Assembly (NCBI RefSeq): GCF_002902845.1
Contig: NZ_PPTF01000006.1
Coordinates: 1-64,000 of the forward strand
DNA from: Chromobacterium sinusclupearum
GTDB taxonomy: Bacteria > Pseudomonadota > Gammaproteobacteria > Burkholderiales > Chromobacteriaceae
DNA length: 64,000 nt
Direction: 5' to 3'
Of the stretch, positions 57,101 to 64,000 are shown piece by piece. Positions within the stretch are counted from its first letter, which is position 1. Each line of letters starts with the position of its first letter. Both the position numbers and the translations under genes were made by a program. The notes under the pieces are model-generated. The model did no database searches. It saw only the letters and a program-made list of their open reading frames with translations, and was not told where the DNA came from.

Positions 57101-58416
57101 TGCTACTGACCAAAACCTGTGAGCAGCATTTGGCCATCGAAAATGCCGCTCGCTTGCCTGAGTTTGCCACAGAGTTCATGCCCAGCTCCCTGTTCCATGC
57201 GCTGGAAAAATTATTACCCCAAATTAAAAATGAATCAGGATTTCTGGTACTGAGCGAGTTTCTCTCCGAGCATGGCAGTCACGATGCCATCGAAAAATTA
57301 CTCGCGCGCATCCAGTCCTTATCCGACCTATCGGTTGCACCTGCTCCGAAACTACTTGCGCAATTAGCCAAGCATGCACCTAGTCAACTGATTGCGCATG
57401 TCTGGGACCGATTGAAAAAATGTCCGGCAGCCGTGGCGCAGTTGGCTGCCCAGATGCAAGTCTTTTCCTCAAGCCAAGGCATCGCGCTTTTGCGGGTTGA
57501 CGCAGCTGTAACAGAGCAGATTTTTGAGATTCTAGAGAAACAATATCCATTCTCTGACGATGTGAAGTTGCACGGTTTTGTCACTGAACGACATTACATC
57601 CAGGACGTCAGAACTAGCTGCCTCCTTCACTTGCGTAATCGTGCAGATGTTACCGGCCTTGAAGCGCTCGAGAGAATCGCTATACGACATCCTGACATCA
57701 CGTGGACCGCATCCCTAATAAAGGAAGCCGAGCAGAAACTTGCCCGTGACTCATGGCTGCCTTATGAGGTTCGCGAAGTGACTGCGGTTCTCGGCATATC
57801 AACCGGCCGCGTTATCAGAACTGAAGAGGAATTGCATGCTGCCACGCTCAGTGAACTTCAACTGATTGCAGACAAAATTTCCGCGACGGCTCGGTTGCCT
57901 GCGGTCCATTTTTTATGGGATGAAGCCTCTAAACGTCCCAAGCATGAACCTAGGTTGTGTGATTGGCTTGCTGGCGAGCTGGAAAATCGCCTTTCGCAGA
58001 AGGACGCTATCGTCAACCGCGAGGTTCAAGTCAGGTCGCACAATCCAAAGGGCGTGGGTGAACGTACAGACATCCTTATCCAACTCGTATCTCCGGCGAA
58101 AAGTGGCAAGCCCGCCAAAACTCTTAGCCTCGTCATTGAAGTTAAGGGGTGCTGGAACAAGGAGCTGATGACGGCACCGGTCTCACAGTTGCGCGACAAC
58201 TATATGAAGGCATATGACGCCACATTAGGAATTTACCTCGTCATGTGGTTCATGTGCGAAAGGTGGACAGCTGACGATACCCGAAACCGTAAGACGCTAA
58301 CACTCATTCCCGCGGGGACGTACAAGGCGTGTGCCGACACAGTTGCCAACGCCTGTCATGTGGCATCAGCTGAAGGGAAGACGATAACCCCAGTAACCAT
58401 TGACTGTACTTACTAA
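54199..58416 (+). CDS. NACHT/STAND NTPase with C-terminal PD-(D/E)XK nuclease domain (candidate defence protein)
   Basis: This is a 1405-residue protein. The NTPase domain lies at residues 50-360: Walker A GEPGSGKS (59-66), Walker B FFLDSLDES (118-126), sensor VITCRTPAW with Arg156, and the helical/winged part ending FVFAHRTYAEFLAAHF. A long helical HEAT-like repeat region (about 380-1200) probably senses the trigger. The C terminus has a nuclease core: RTDILIQLV (D1291) and LVIEVKGCW (E1314, K1316). Such NLR-like proteins guard against phage by killing or DNA damage; here the effector is at the C terminus. The RBS is weak; an ATG at 54256 is an alternative start. Confidence 0.8.
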   Translation: MDSAIQEGSRLWAPRGQPVMADEQGYTVFVSGKWRAYYNTDAKLTNELQDVSDVVVLLGEPGSGKSFELNLLKTRAHEVASRHVSYLDLGRYSDAALLDAALRRELRACMNDGVPTVFFLDSLDESRVNIKCAETVLEDVLLDVSPGLLQLVITCRTPAWPDSLTEFLQKHWKNKSTKESSVSIFEIAPYSREQVLVRLAEENLDKDSFFEAIDSSNAHGLARQPLGLKFLMSQFKDGSTFSTSRWELYERGCAALLKENSSRRLEGASSCLPNVQSRLQLAGLIATCVLLTNNSDIVLDNTGDFAPAEALCLDVARLLTVPLEACGDDWHATIAQYTETLQSGLFITKEDGVFVFAHRTYAEFLAAHFISALHLPTRQVMAVLTLPDNSGRLAPQLRELAAWLGHSNPELLGLILNAEPEIVFDSSISLTDEAHISAIFDELASLVERHKLPIYDRRQISAYHKLRHSGLLEKLREILSNNTRPVALRQFAADVARQCEMVDCLPELIDIALDASENYQVRQSAVEAVSTGSQKAKNALRPLFTDDNPEDIDDELRGLALLCALDSGASIGELIGFITKERRSNLSGMYALALRRLETTDTQATDILPLLSWLVLQLQQEADRMDIGWEDFVAHMFSKAALAVISSDEEWEALGKAAWLAIANHYKLSVSREEQGFDKGLGLEEHPDRRLRLLDSILNAAKGEPQNIAGQLRHGTGLLSDTDGPYLIDAYQREQGSKAKQQIIAHLALWHVHDNSAVREWLLNAASPSAENRDILLAELASDYVNPVLLDSPKADNLRKTWAYMSQNASPAKPATVKMRSIDLLLAALSRAENGDTWEWVNILCYLRYEEHFECYGWPGLEVTTTPLWAKLNTITQHQLMAVARAYLYATGPVENLAANQMNPYEAAGIAALVLLYSTGHGNNDEFSELVVKWAQAIARYQCQEQPRAVINELLRLAWTRDEAALMLLLTKTCEQHLAIENAARLPEFATEFMPSSLFHALEKLLPQIKNESGFLVLSEFLSEHGSHDAIEKLLARIQSLSDLSVAPAPKLLAQLAKHAPSQLIAHVWDRLKKCPAAVAQLAAQMQVFSSSQGIALLRVDAAVTEQIFEILEKQYPFSDDVKLHGFVTERHYIQDVRTSCLLHLRNRADVTGLEALERIAIRHPDITWTASLIKEAEQKLARDSWLPYEVREVTAVLGISTGRVIRTEEELHAATLSELQLIADKISATARLPAVHFLWDEASKRPKHEPRLCDWLAGELENRLSQKDAIVNREVQVRSHNPKGVGERTDILIQLVSPAKSGKPAKTLSLVIEVKGCWNKELMTAPVSQLRDNYMKAYDATLGIYLVMWFMCERWTADDTRNRKTLTLIPAGTYKACADTVANACHVASAEGKTITPVTIDCTY

Positions 58417-58779
58417 AATACAAGAGCGCCGTAATCTGGTGCCCACTAATTTGAATACTCATAGAGAGAGACTGTCGAGCATCAGCGTTTTCGAAGCCGG
58501 CAAGGTGGAGTCACCCGCCTAGTAAGGCTTCCCGCCGCTTTGGTGCGCCCGCTTTGCAGATAAATCTGTTCGCTGATTGTCGGCTGATGTATCCTCCATT
58601 CATGCGTTAAGCATTATTGCACAGCATATTTTGTGGCGTTTGTAATCGTGGCAAGTGTTCTTTGAAACTCAAATGTTGCTGTCTTCGAGATTGAACGCTG
58701 CCGTCCAGCTGGACTGGAAATCTCTACCAGCTCGAAGATTTGTCTAGCTCGAGCTAAGTAGTTGGAAAAAGGAACAAAA
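58417..58779. promoter_or_regulatory. Upstream region of the membrane/TerY-P cluster with a candidate promoter
   Basis: No gene is seen in 363 bases. TTGCAC (58617-58622), an 18-base spacer and TGTAAT (58641-58646) make a plausible but unproven sigma70 promoter for the downstream six-gene run. Confidence 0.35.
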
Positions 58780-59742
58780 ATGGGTTGGCTGGAATTCAAG
58801 TGGAAGGTCCAGGACATTTCTGAGCGGGTTGGCAACTTTGTTTCTGGTGGGTATCTCGACAAGAAGAAGAGCGAGCGTATCGTACGCTGGGCAAAGGAGC
58901 AGCAGGAGGAAGCCCAGGAGCGCCTTGAAAAGGCGCGAACCGACACACGTGAGGCACTTGATGCGCTGGGAGCACTAAAGGCCAACATTCTCAGTACGAT
59001 GGTGCCGGAGTTTCTCCAAGTGGTCGAAGTGCTTGGCAGCGTCAAGCTGCGCGAGCGGCAGACTCATCTTGAGAACCTCAAGTTGGACCAGATGCTCCAT
59101 CAAGTTAGCGAGTTGAAGGCTGTTTCAGCGCAGGTCAGCAAGCTAATGCTGGGCGGCGCGGGTGGTGCGCTCGGCGGCGCGACCCTGGCGGCAGGTGCTT
59201 ACGGGCTTGCTGGCATCATCGGTACAGCGTCGACTGGGACAGCAATCGGTTCTCTTTCGGGGGCGGCTGCAACGAATGCGACTCTAGCATGGCTTGGTGG
59301 CGGCACGCTGTCTGCCGGAGGGCTGGGAGTTTCTGGTGGCATGGCTGTCCTGGGTGGTATTGCCGTTGTACCTGCGGCGCTCCTAGTAATGTATTTGAGC
59401 CAGAATCACGCCAAACAGAGGCTTAATGAGGCGCGAGACTTTCGCGACGAAGTCGAGGTATTCGAAGAACAGACCAAAACCATCGTGGCACAGGCCGATG
59501 CGATTCGGGAAGCAGCCAAAATCATGATAGATGCACTTGATGGTATGGCCCTCGTGCTAAAAACCCAGACCATGAAAATGCAATCTGCGCTGAGACTTGC
59601 CGCCGAGCAGGCACTGGAGCTGCAGGGTGCACTTGAGCGACCACTTCTAACGGATGCTGGCTTAATGCGTGAGGAGTTTCTCGAATATATTGCGACGAAT
59701 GGCGAGGTTTACCGTAGCGTCAAGCAGGAGGTTGCAGTATGA
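58780..59742 (+). CDS. Glycine-rich membrane/coiled-coil protein 1
   Basis: This 320-residue protein is not a recognised family. Residues 1-105 are charged and helical (ERIVRWAKEQQEEAQERLEKAR). Residues about 120-205 are a long Gly/Ala-rich hydrophobic region (LMLGGAGGALGGATLAAGAYG, then further Gly-rich helices) with glycine-zipper character, suited to a membrane hairpin or oligomeric pore. Residues 210-320 are again a coiled coil. It starts at ATG 58780, seven bases after AAGGAA, and its stop overlaps the next gene (ATGA). The same layout recurs in the next protein. Confidence 0.7.
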   Translation: MGWLEFKWKVQDISERVGNFVSGGYLDKKKSERIVRWAKEQQEEAQERLEKARTDTREALDALGALKANILSTMVPEFLQVVEVLGSVKLRERQTHLENLKLDQMLHQVSELKAVSAQVSKLMLGGAGGALGGATLAAGAYGLAGIIGTASTGTAIGSLSGAAATNATLAWLGGGTLSAGGLGVSGGMAVLGGIAVVPAALLVMYLSQNHAKQRLNEARDFRDEVEVFEEQTKTIVAQADAIREAAKIMIDALDGMALVLKTQTMKMQSALRLAAEQALELQGALERPLLTDAGLMREEFLEYIATNGEVYRSVKQEVAV

Positions 59743-60611
59743 ACAGGCAGTTTCCGATATCGGTTCCGGGTGTCGATGCACCGCGCACGTTCGGTGGGTG
59801 GCTGGCTAATTTCCTGGGTGCCGGACGTCTTGACCGTAAGACCGCACAATGCATGCGCTTGGAGGCAATGGCCGCCATCAACGAGGCTCAGGCGAAGCTC
59901 GCTGAAGCGAGACGCGAGGCTTCAGCTGTACTTGATGAGTACCATGAGCATAAGGAAATGGTCTATCGCGAACACGTCGCCGGTTTTTCGGGAGCGTATG
60001 CGCTCATCGATAAATCTGCACGCAGCAGCTACGTTGCACAGTCCGAATCACTCAAACTGGCTAAAGCGCTCGAGGCGCCAGAACCGCCTCCCTTGCCATC
60101 CAGCATCACGAATATCATAGGAGGCTTGTGTCTCGGAGGGGTGCTGGGTGGCCTGCTGGGTTATGGACTGCTTGCTGCAGACGTCCTAGGCGGTGCCTTT
60201 GCACCTGCGGTCATCGGTGTTTTGGCCGGAGTGCTCAGTTTTGCTCTTGCTATGCGTGCAGGCGCCATAGCCGGCGCGCAGCATAAGGATGCCACTCGCC
60301 ATTTCATAGCAGGAGAGTTGGCGCAATATATGTTTGAAGTCGACAGGAAAATTCATTCCCTTGACAAAGTTGCTCCGAGTGTGGTTGCCATGAAGATTGA
60401 CATCGAACATCTGGATGGAACGCTGACCCGCATGGTTGAACAAGTCCTCGACCCGCTACTGGGGGATTCCTTCAATGCCTGCGACTTGCTTATAGCCATT
60501 CTCGATACGCCGCTGCTTGATGGAGAGGGTGCTCTCATGGGAGGCGTCATTGAAAAGCTGCAGAAGCAGCGGGTGGACGTCGGTGAGATGCAGAGCAAAC
60601 TGACCGCATAA
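59739..60611 (+). CDS. Glycine-rich membrane/coiled-coil protein 2
   Basis: This 290-residue protein is unrecognised but built like the preceding one: a short N-terminal region with GGWLANFLGAGRLDRKTAQ (compare GNFVSGGYLDKKKSE in protein 1). A helical stretch (AAINEAQAKLAEARREASAV), a central hydrophobic Gly-rich hairpin (about residues 125-180, IIGGLCLGGVLGGLLGYGLL) and a C-terminal helical domain follow. It overlaps protein 1 by four bases, so the two are made together and may form a hetero-oligomer. Confidence 0.7.
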   Translation: MNRQFPISVPGVDAPRTFGGWLANFLGAGRLDRKTAQCMRLEAMAAINEAQAKLAEARREASAVLDEYHEHKEMVYREHVAGFSGAYALIDKSARSSYVAQSESLKLAKALEAPEPPPLPSSITNIIGGLCLGGVLGGLLGYGLLAADVLGGAFAPAVIGVLAGVLSFALAMRAGAIAGAQHKDATRHFIAGELAQYMFEVDRKIHSLDKVAPSVVAMKIDIEHLDGTLTRMVEQVLDPLLGDSFNACDLLIAILDTPLLDGEGALMGGVIEKLQKQRVDVGEMQSKLTA

Positions 60612-60619
60612 GGACCATC

Positions 60620-62137
60620 ATGTCGTCCAAAAACAACCCGCCTCACGACGCCGAATATGACGATTTTGAGCGTGAGGTTCGCATAGCTGCAACCCTCCAG
60701 CTCGAACGGTTTTCAATGGCGACCGCCCAGCATTTTGCGTCGTATGAAGAGCTTGCCAGAATTTCCAACTTCAAGATTACGGACCCGCATAGCAACTACC
60801 TGCAACAGTCGGGCTTTTCAGCTGAGGTTAAGCAGGTTGCTCGAACCAATGCGGAAAGCATTCTTTCAGGCAGCAGCACGAGATACGCACGGACGGACGA
60901 CCTGAACCACGTCAACCATCCGGTGTACGACTACGTGGAGGTCGATGTCGATACTGGTGCAGCTCTGATGGGAACGGATGGCGGTTTTGTCGGTGGCGCC
61001 CAGATGAAGGTTCACAAGAACATTGAGAGCTATCAGGCGCACTACAAGGAAAACTACGAGAAGTACAAGTCGGCAAAGCTTCCCCTGCCTGCGGACCAGT
61101 TCGATGACATCATGCGTGATTGGGACCGGCAGCAAGCCAGTTTGGAAAAGCAGGTCGAAGCGCTTACCAAGCAGGGGAAAGCAGAGCTTGCGACTCAGAA
61201 GCAGGATGAAATTAATCGCATCAAGGATGTCCGCAGCCGCTCAGAGAAGAGCAAGGTATCGACTTCCGACGCGATGGAGGCTCGCAAGTCTCCAGCATTG
61301 AGCGTTGGCAAGGATGCCGTTCACATCGCACACAAGGCAGGTGTTCAGGCCGGCATGACTGCGGCGACCATTGGTGGCGGTGTCAGCCTGGTGAGAAACG
61401 GCTATAGCGTGTTCAACGGTGACAAGAGCGCGGGTGAGGCTTCGCTCGACATCCTCACTGATACGGGGCGAGTCGCTGCTACAGCCTATGTCTCTGGCGC
61501 GATGACCGCCTCTCTCGGTGGTGCGTTACAGGCGACCAACGAGCAAGTGTTGCGTAACCTAGGCAAGGGCAACACGCCGGCGATGCTTGTCCAGACCTCG
61601 ACCATTCTCGCCAGGGGCGCGATTGATGTTATCAAAGGGAAAATCACGCCCGAGCAACTGGTTGGTCAAATCAGTCGCGAAGGAACGATGCTAGCAATGT
61701 CGCTCACCGGGTCGAATTTTTGCGCCGTCGTCGGCACTTTTGTTGCGCCAGGCATTGGTACGATAGTGGGCGGGTTTGTTGGTGGCATGGTCTCCTCGAT
61801 GTTGAGCGGCAGCGTTCACGCCACCTTGCAGCAGTCGGTTCGGGACCTTGAGCTCTCTGATGAGCAGCGCAGAAGAACGCAAGAGGTTTGCGCGCGGCTC
61901 GTCGCTCAGCACAGGGAATATCGTCAGCAGATGCATGCAGTATTCGACCAGTTCTTTCTCGAGAAGCGTACTCAGCTCAAGTCGGCGTTTGACAGTATCG
62001 CTGAGGCTACTATGCACGGAGAGAGTATCCACGAAGGCCTGGCAGGCGTGGCGCAGGCCTTCGGAAAGCAGCTTGCCTTCGAGAACGGTGCTCAGGTCCG
62101 GTCCCGACTACGGGGTGGGCAGGTGATTGAATTCTGA
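60620..62137 (+). CDS. Large protein with two glycine-zipper hydrophobic segments (protein 3 of the cluster)
   Basis: This is a 505-residue protein of no recognised family. The N-terminal 220 residues are soluble and charged, with a coiled coil around 160-215 (RQQASLEKQVEALTKQGKAE). Two hydrophobic Gly/Ala-rich regions follow: about 235-300 (KAGVQAGMTAATIGGGVSLV) and about 355-405 (VAPGIGTIVGGFVGGMVSSM). The C terminus is helical. It starts eight bases after protein 2. The repeated GxxxG runs suggest membrane insertion. The role is unknown; it is presumed to act with proteins 1 and 2. Confidence 0.7.
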   Translation: MSSKNNPPHDAEYDDFEREVRIAATLQLERFSMATAQHFASYEELARISNFKITDPHSNYLQQSGFSAEVKQVARTNAESILSGSSTRYARTDDLNHVNHPVYDYVEVDVDTGAALMGTDGGFVGGAQMKVHKNIESYQAHYKENYEKYKSAKLPLPADQFDDIMRDWDRQQASLEKQVEALTKQGKAELATQKQDEINRIKDVRSRSEKSKVSTSDAMEARKSPALSVGKDAVHIAHKAGVQAGMTAATIGGGVSLVRNGYSVFNGDKSAGEASLDILTDTGRVAATAYVSGAMTASLGGALQATNEQVLRNLGKGNTPAMLVQTSTILARGAIDVIKGKITPEQLVGQISREGTMLAMSLTGSNFCAVVGTFVAPGIGTIVGGFVGGMVSSMLSGSVHATLQQSVRDLELSDEQRRRTQEVCARLVAQHREYRQQMHAVFDQFFLEKRTQLKSAFDSIAEATMHGESIHEGLAGVAQAFGKQLAFENGAQVRSRLRGGQVIEF

Positions 62138-62255
62138 CCTTTCTGACCAAGGCTCGTGTAGGGCTGGCCCCCTTTAAAATGAAATATTGATTTTAATGCT
62201 TTGCCGGCATGATTTTGGCATGCGATGATTGGCAAGTCATCTATCAGGAGCCAAC

Positions 62256-63092
62256 ATGCCATACCAAGCCTCCATCCAACGCAGTACGCCAACCGCTTTT
62301 CTGTTCTTAGTCGACCAATCAGGTTCCATGGGGGACTTGATGGCAGCTTCCGACAAGACCAAAGCTCAATTCGTTGCAGATGTGCTCAACCGTACGCTGA
62401 TGAACCTCATCACTCGCTGCTCGAAGCCCGAAGGAATTCGCGACTACTTCCAAATTGGTGTTATCGGTTACGGTGGCATGGGGACTTGTAACGGTTTTCA
62501 AGGCCCTCTGGGAGGCAGTATTTTGCATCCAATTTCCAGCATTGGCGCTAACCCGCTACGCATAGAAGAGCGCCGCAAGAAGGTGGATGATGGTGCGGGG
62601 GGGCTCATCGAGCAAACAGTAAAGTTTCCAATCTGGTTTGAGCCACAAGCCGATGGAGGCACCCCAATGTGTGCCGCGTTGACCCAAGCGGCGGAAGAAC
62701 TTGCTTCCTGGTGTGATGCCAATCCAGATAGCTACCCTCCGACGGTTTTACATGTGACCGACGGGGAGTCCACAGATGGCGACCCAGAAATGGTCGCGGA
62801 CACCTTGCGTCAATTTCAGACCAACGATGGCAATGTGCTGTTACTGAACCTGCATGTGAGCGCGCAGGCGGGCAACCCTATCCGATTCCCCGCTGCGGAG
62901 GGTGGATTACCCGACCAGTACTCCAAGCTGCTCTTCAGAATGTCCAGCCAATTGCCCCAGCATCTAGTTAGCTATGCCCAAGGCAAAGGGTTTAGCGTCT
63001 CTCATGAATCCCGAGGGTTCATGTTCAATGCAGAGGCGTCTGAGATTGTCGAGTTCTTTGACATCGGCACACGTCCGTCGCAAATGCGGTAG
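62256..63092 (+). CDS. TerY-like vWA domain protein
   Basis: This 278-residue von Willebrand factor A protein has an intact metal-ion site: LFLVDQSGSMGDL (DxSxS), GGTPMCAALTQA (Thr) and LHVTDGESTDGDPE (Asp). The ATG at 62256 is six bases after AGGAG. It is followed at eight bases by a PP2C phosphatase and then what looks like a kinase. That is the TerY-phosphorylation triad described for tellurite-resistance-type stress islands and reported as a defence module. It probably binds a phosphorylated partner. Confidence 0.85.
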   Translation: MPYQASIQRSTPTAFLFLVDQSGSMGDLMAASDKTKAQFVADVLNRTLMNLITRCSKPEGIRDYFQIGVIGYGGMGTCNGFQGPLGGSILHPISSIGANPLRIEERRKKVDDGAGGLIEQTVKFPIWFEPQADGGTPMCAALTQAAEELASWCDANPDSYPPTVLHVTDGESTDGDPEMVADTLRQFQTNDGNVLLLNLHVSAQAGNPIRFPAAEGGLPDQYSKLLFRMSSQLPQHLVSYAQGKGFSVSHESRGFMFNAEASEIVEFFDIGTRPSQMR

Positions 63093-63100
63093 AGCATTCA

Positions 63101-63829
63101 ATGTTACGTGTAGAGTTCCATGCGTCAGTTCCCAAAGAACTGGAACAGCCAGAGCTGAACGAAGATGCGCTGGCCATCGATGAGGCGGCAGGCAGGTTCG
63201 CCGTTTCTGATGGGGCCTCCACAGCATACGATTCGCGCATCTGGGCGAACATGCTGACGGCGCGTTTTCTTCAGTCTCCGGCGGTAAACCATGAATGGGT
63301 GACAGCTCTTATCCGCGAATACCGTGCGAGCTACGACTTCGACCAGCTATCGTGGATTCAACAATCCGGTATTGAGCAAGGGGCCTTTGCTACCTTGCTG
63401 GCGGCAGAGTTCCAGCCCGAGCGGGTGGAGCTGGAACTCCTCTGTGTCGGCGATAGCCTGGCCGTCCTGGTCGAAAATGGCACTGCCTTAAAAACCTTTC
63501 CCTACAGCCATGCTGAGCAGTTCGATGTAGACCCGACGTTGCTCTCAACACGTAGCGACGCCAATGAATTTATAACAGCCAGCCAGTTCTACAGCCAGTA
63601 CTCAACGACCTGGTCCCTCCACAACAGCTCAGTGGTCCTGCTGATGACTGATGCCCTGGGGAAATGGTTGCTAGAAGCGTCGGCAAAGGACCATTCCACA
63701 TTACAGCAACTGCTCACCATCAGTTCAGAAGAGGAATTCGAACAGCTGGTAATGACACTTCGCGAGACGAAACAGATAAAAGTCGATGATACGACTCTCG
63801 TGAGATTGGCATTTGAAGTGAAAGTTTAA
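63101..63829 (+). CDS. PP2C-family protein phosphatase (TerY-P triad)
   Basis: This 242-residue protein has PP2C metal motifs: NEDALAID, FAVSDGASTAY, LLCVGDSLAVLV, VLLMTDALGKW and the C-terminal VDDTTLVRL Asp. It is shorter than classical PP2C, as usual for the triad members. It lies between the vWA gene and the partial kinase gene with gaps of eight and five bases. It presumably reverses phosphorylation by the adjacent kinase. Confidence 0.85.
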   Translation: MLRVEFHASVPKELEQPELNEDALAIDEAAGRFAVSDGASTAYDSRIWANMLTARFLQSPAVNHEWVTALIREYRASYDFDQLSWIQQSGIEQGAFATLLAAEFQPERVELELLCVGDSLAVLVENGTALKTFPYSHAEQFDVDPTLLSTRSDANEFITASQFYSQYSTTWSLHNSSVVLLMTDALGKWLLEASAKDHSTLQQLLTISSEEEFEQLVMTLRETKQIKVDDTTLVRLAFEVKV

Positions 63830-63834
63830 GCCTG

Positions 63835-64000
63835 ATGCGTTATCCCAGCCTTGAGCAATACCAAGTAGCACTGCAATCGCCGAGGACAGCCTTTATTGAT
63901 GCGTCCTTAGCCTCCGGCTCGATACCGACCAATATGCTCAGCCTGCCAGAGGTTATCAGCGGGGGCTTTGCGCTCACCTATCGTGTAGACGTATCGAGCA
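63835..64000 (+). CDS. Probable serine/threonine kinase of the TerY-P triad (start only)
   Basis: Only the first 55 codons are in the window, reading MRYPSLEQYQVALQSPRTAF and, later, LPEVISGGFALTYRVDVSS. The last part looks like the first beta strands and glycine loop of a protein kinase (GGFALTYRV), preceded by a short N-terminal region common in triad kinases. The start is five bases after the phosphatase stop. The rest lies beyond base 64000, so the call rests on position and a short motif. Confidence 0.6.
   Translation, partial: MRYPSLEQYQVALQSPRTAFIDASLASGSIPTNMLSLPEVISGGFALTYRVDVSS

Larger units (their letters stand above)
35020..64000. mobile_element. Genomic island with three tyrosine recombinases, inserted in dut (right end not reached)
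   Basis: The left boundary is at about 35018-35022, where the dut reading frame is broken. Immediately inside are three adjacent tyrosine-recombinase genes and a small HTH/coiled-coil gene, all on the plus strand with overlapping ends. This is the hallmark of Tn554/RIT-type elements that carry their recombination genes at one end. Cargo in order: decayed toxin tail, DUF4236 protein, helicase-nuclease, T6SS vgrG-effector-immunity, phosphatase pseudogene, Xre regulator, NACHT-nuclease and a membrane/TerY-P cluster. Base composition varies between modules (AT-rich recombinases, GC-richer T6SS and helicase genes), showing step-wise assembly. It may be several nested elements. Confidence 0.75.

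Overview
The window has two parts. Bases 1 to about 35020 are GC-rich chromosomal backbone of a betaproteobacterium, most likely Neisseriales/Chromobacteriaceae (Chromobacterium-like). This rests on the conserved run cmk-rpsA-ihfB-lapA-lapB-pyrF-ugd-rfaE1, the GC-rich codon use and the general protein character; it is an inference without database search. From about 35020 to the end is a mosaic, partly AT-richer genomic island that continues past the window.

Backbone, left to right: a partial DUF924 gene and a minus-strand core block (rfaE1, ugd, pyrF, lapB, lapA, ihfB, rpsA, cmk); then aroA, a MazG-like gene and a cytochrome b561 on the plus strand; then a fructose PTS locus (divergent LacI-type regulator, and fruB-fruK-fruA with its promoter and operators). 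Next come small metabolic genes (GST, GFA, phasin-like, LysR, enoyl-CoA hydratase), a TauE/SafE-like membrane protein, and a compact zinc operon (zur, a COG0523 GTPase, a His-rich mini-membrane protein, znuC, znuB, znuA) preceded by a Zur-type palindrome. After that: two tandem cytochromes c', a cytochrome b561, tyrS, a flavin reductase, a DUF3443/DUF2844 pair, radC and coaBC.

The junction is inside dut. The dUTPase reading frame is normal up to its second conserved motif and then runs into foreign sequence and a stop, leaving 88 codons. Immediately inside the island lie three consecutive tyrosine-recombinase genes and a small HTH/coiled-coil gene, resembling Tn554/RIT-type transposons. Behind them are several conflict modules. 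First is a decayed copy of a toxin tail, a DUF4236 membrane protein and a 1519-residue helicase-nuclease. Then comes a T6SS vgrG / VRR-NUC effector / DUF3396 immunity operon. A frameshifted phosphatase-like pseudogene and an orphan Xre regulator follow, then a 1405-residue NACHT-type NTPase with a C-terminal PD-(D/E)XK nuclease.

The last 5 kb hold the best candidate for an undescribed system. Three tightly packed genes encode glycine-rich, hydrophobic-hairpin, coiled-coil proteins, two of them similar in layout. They are followed by a TerY-P-like triad (vWA protein, PP2C phosphatase, and the start of what looks like a kinase). I infer a six-gene membrane/phosphorylation stress or defence locus. 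No tRNA, rRNA or CRISPR array was found.
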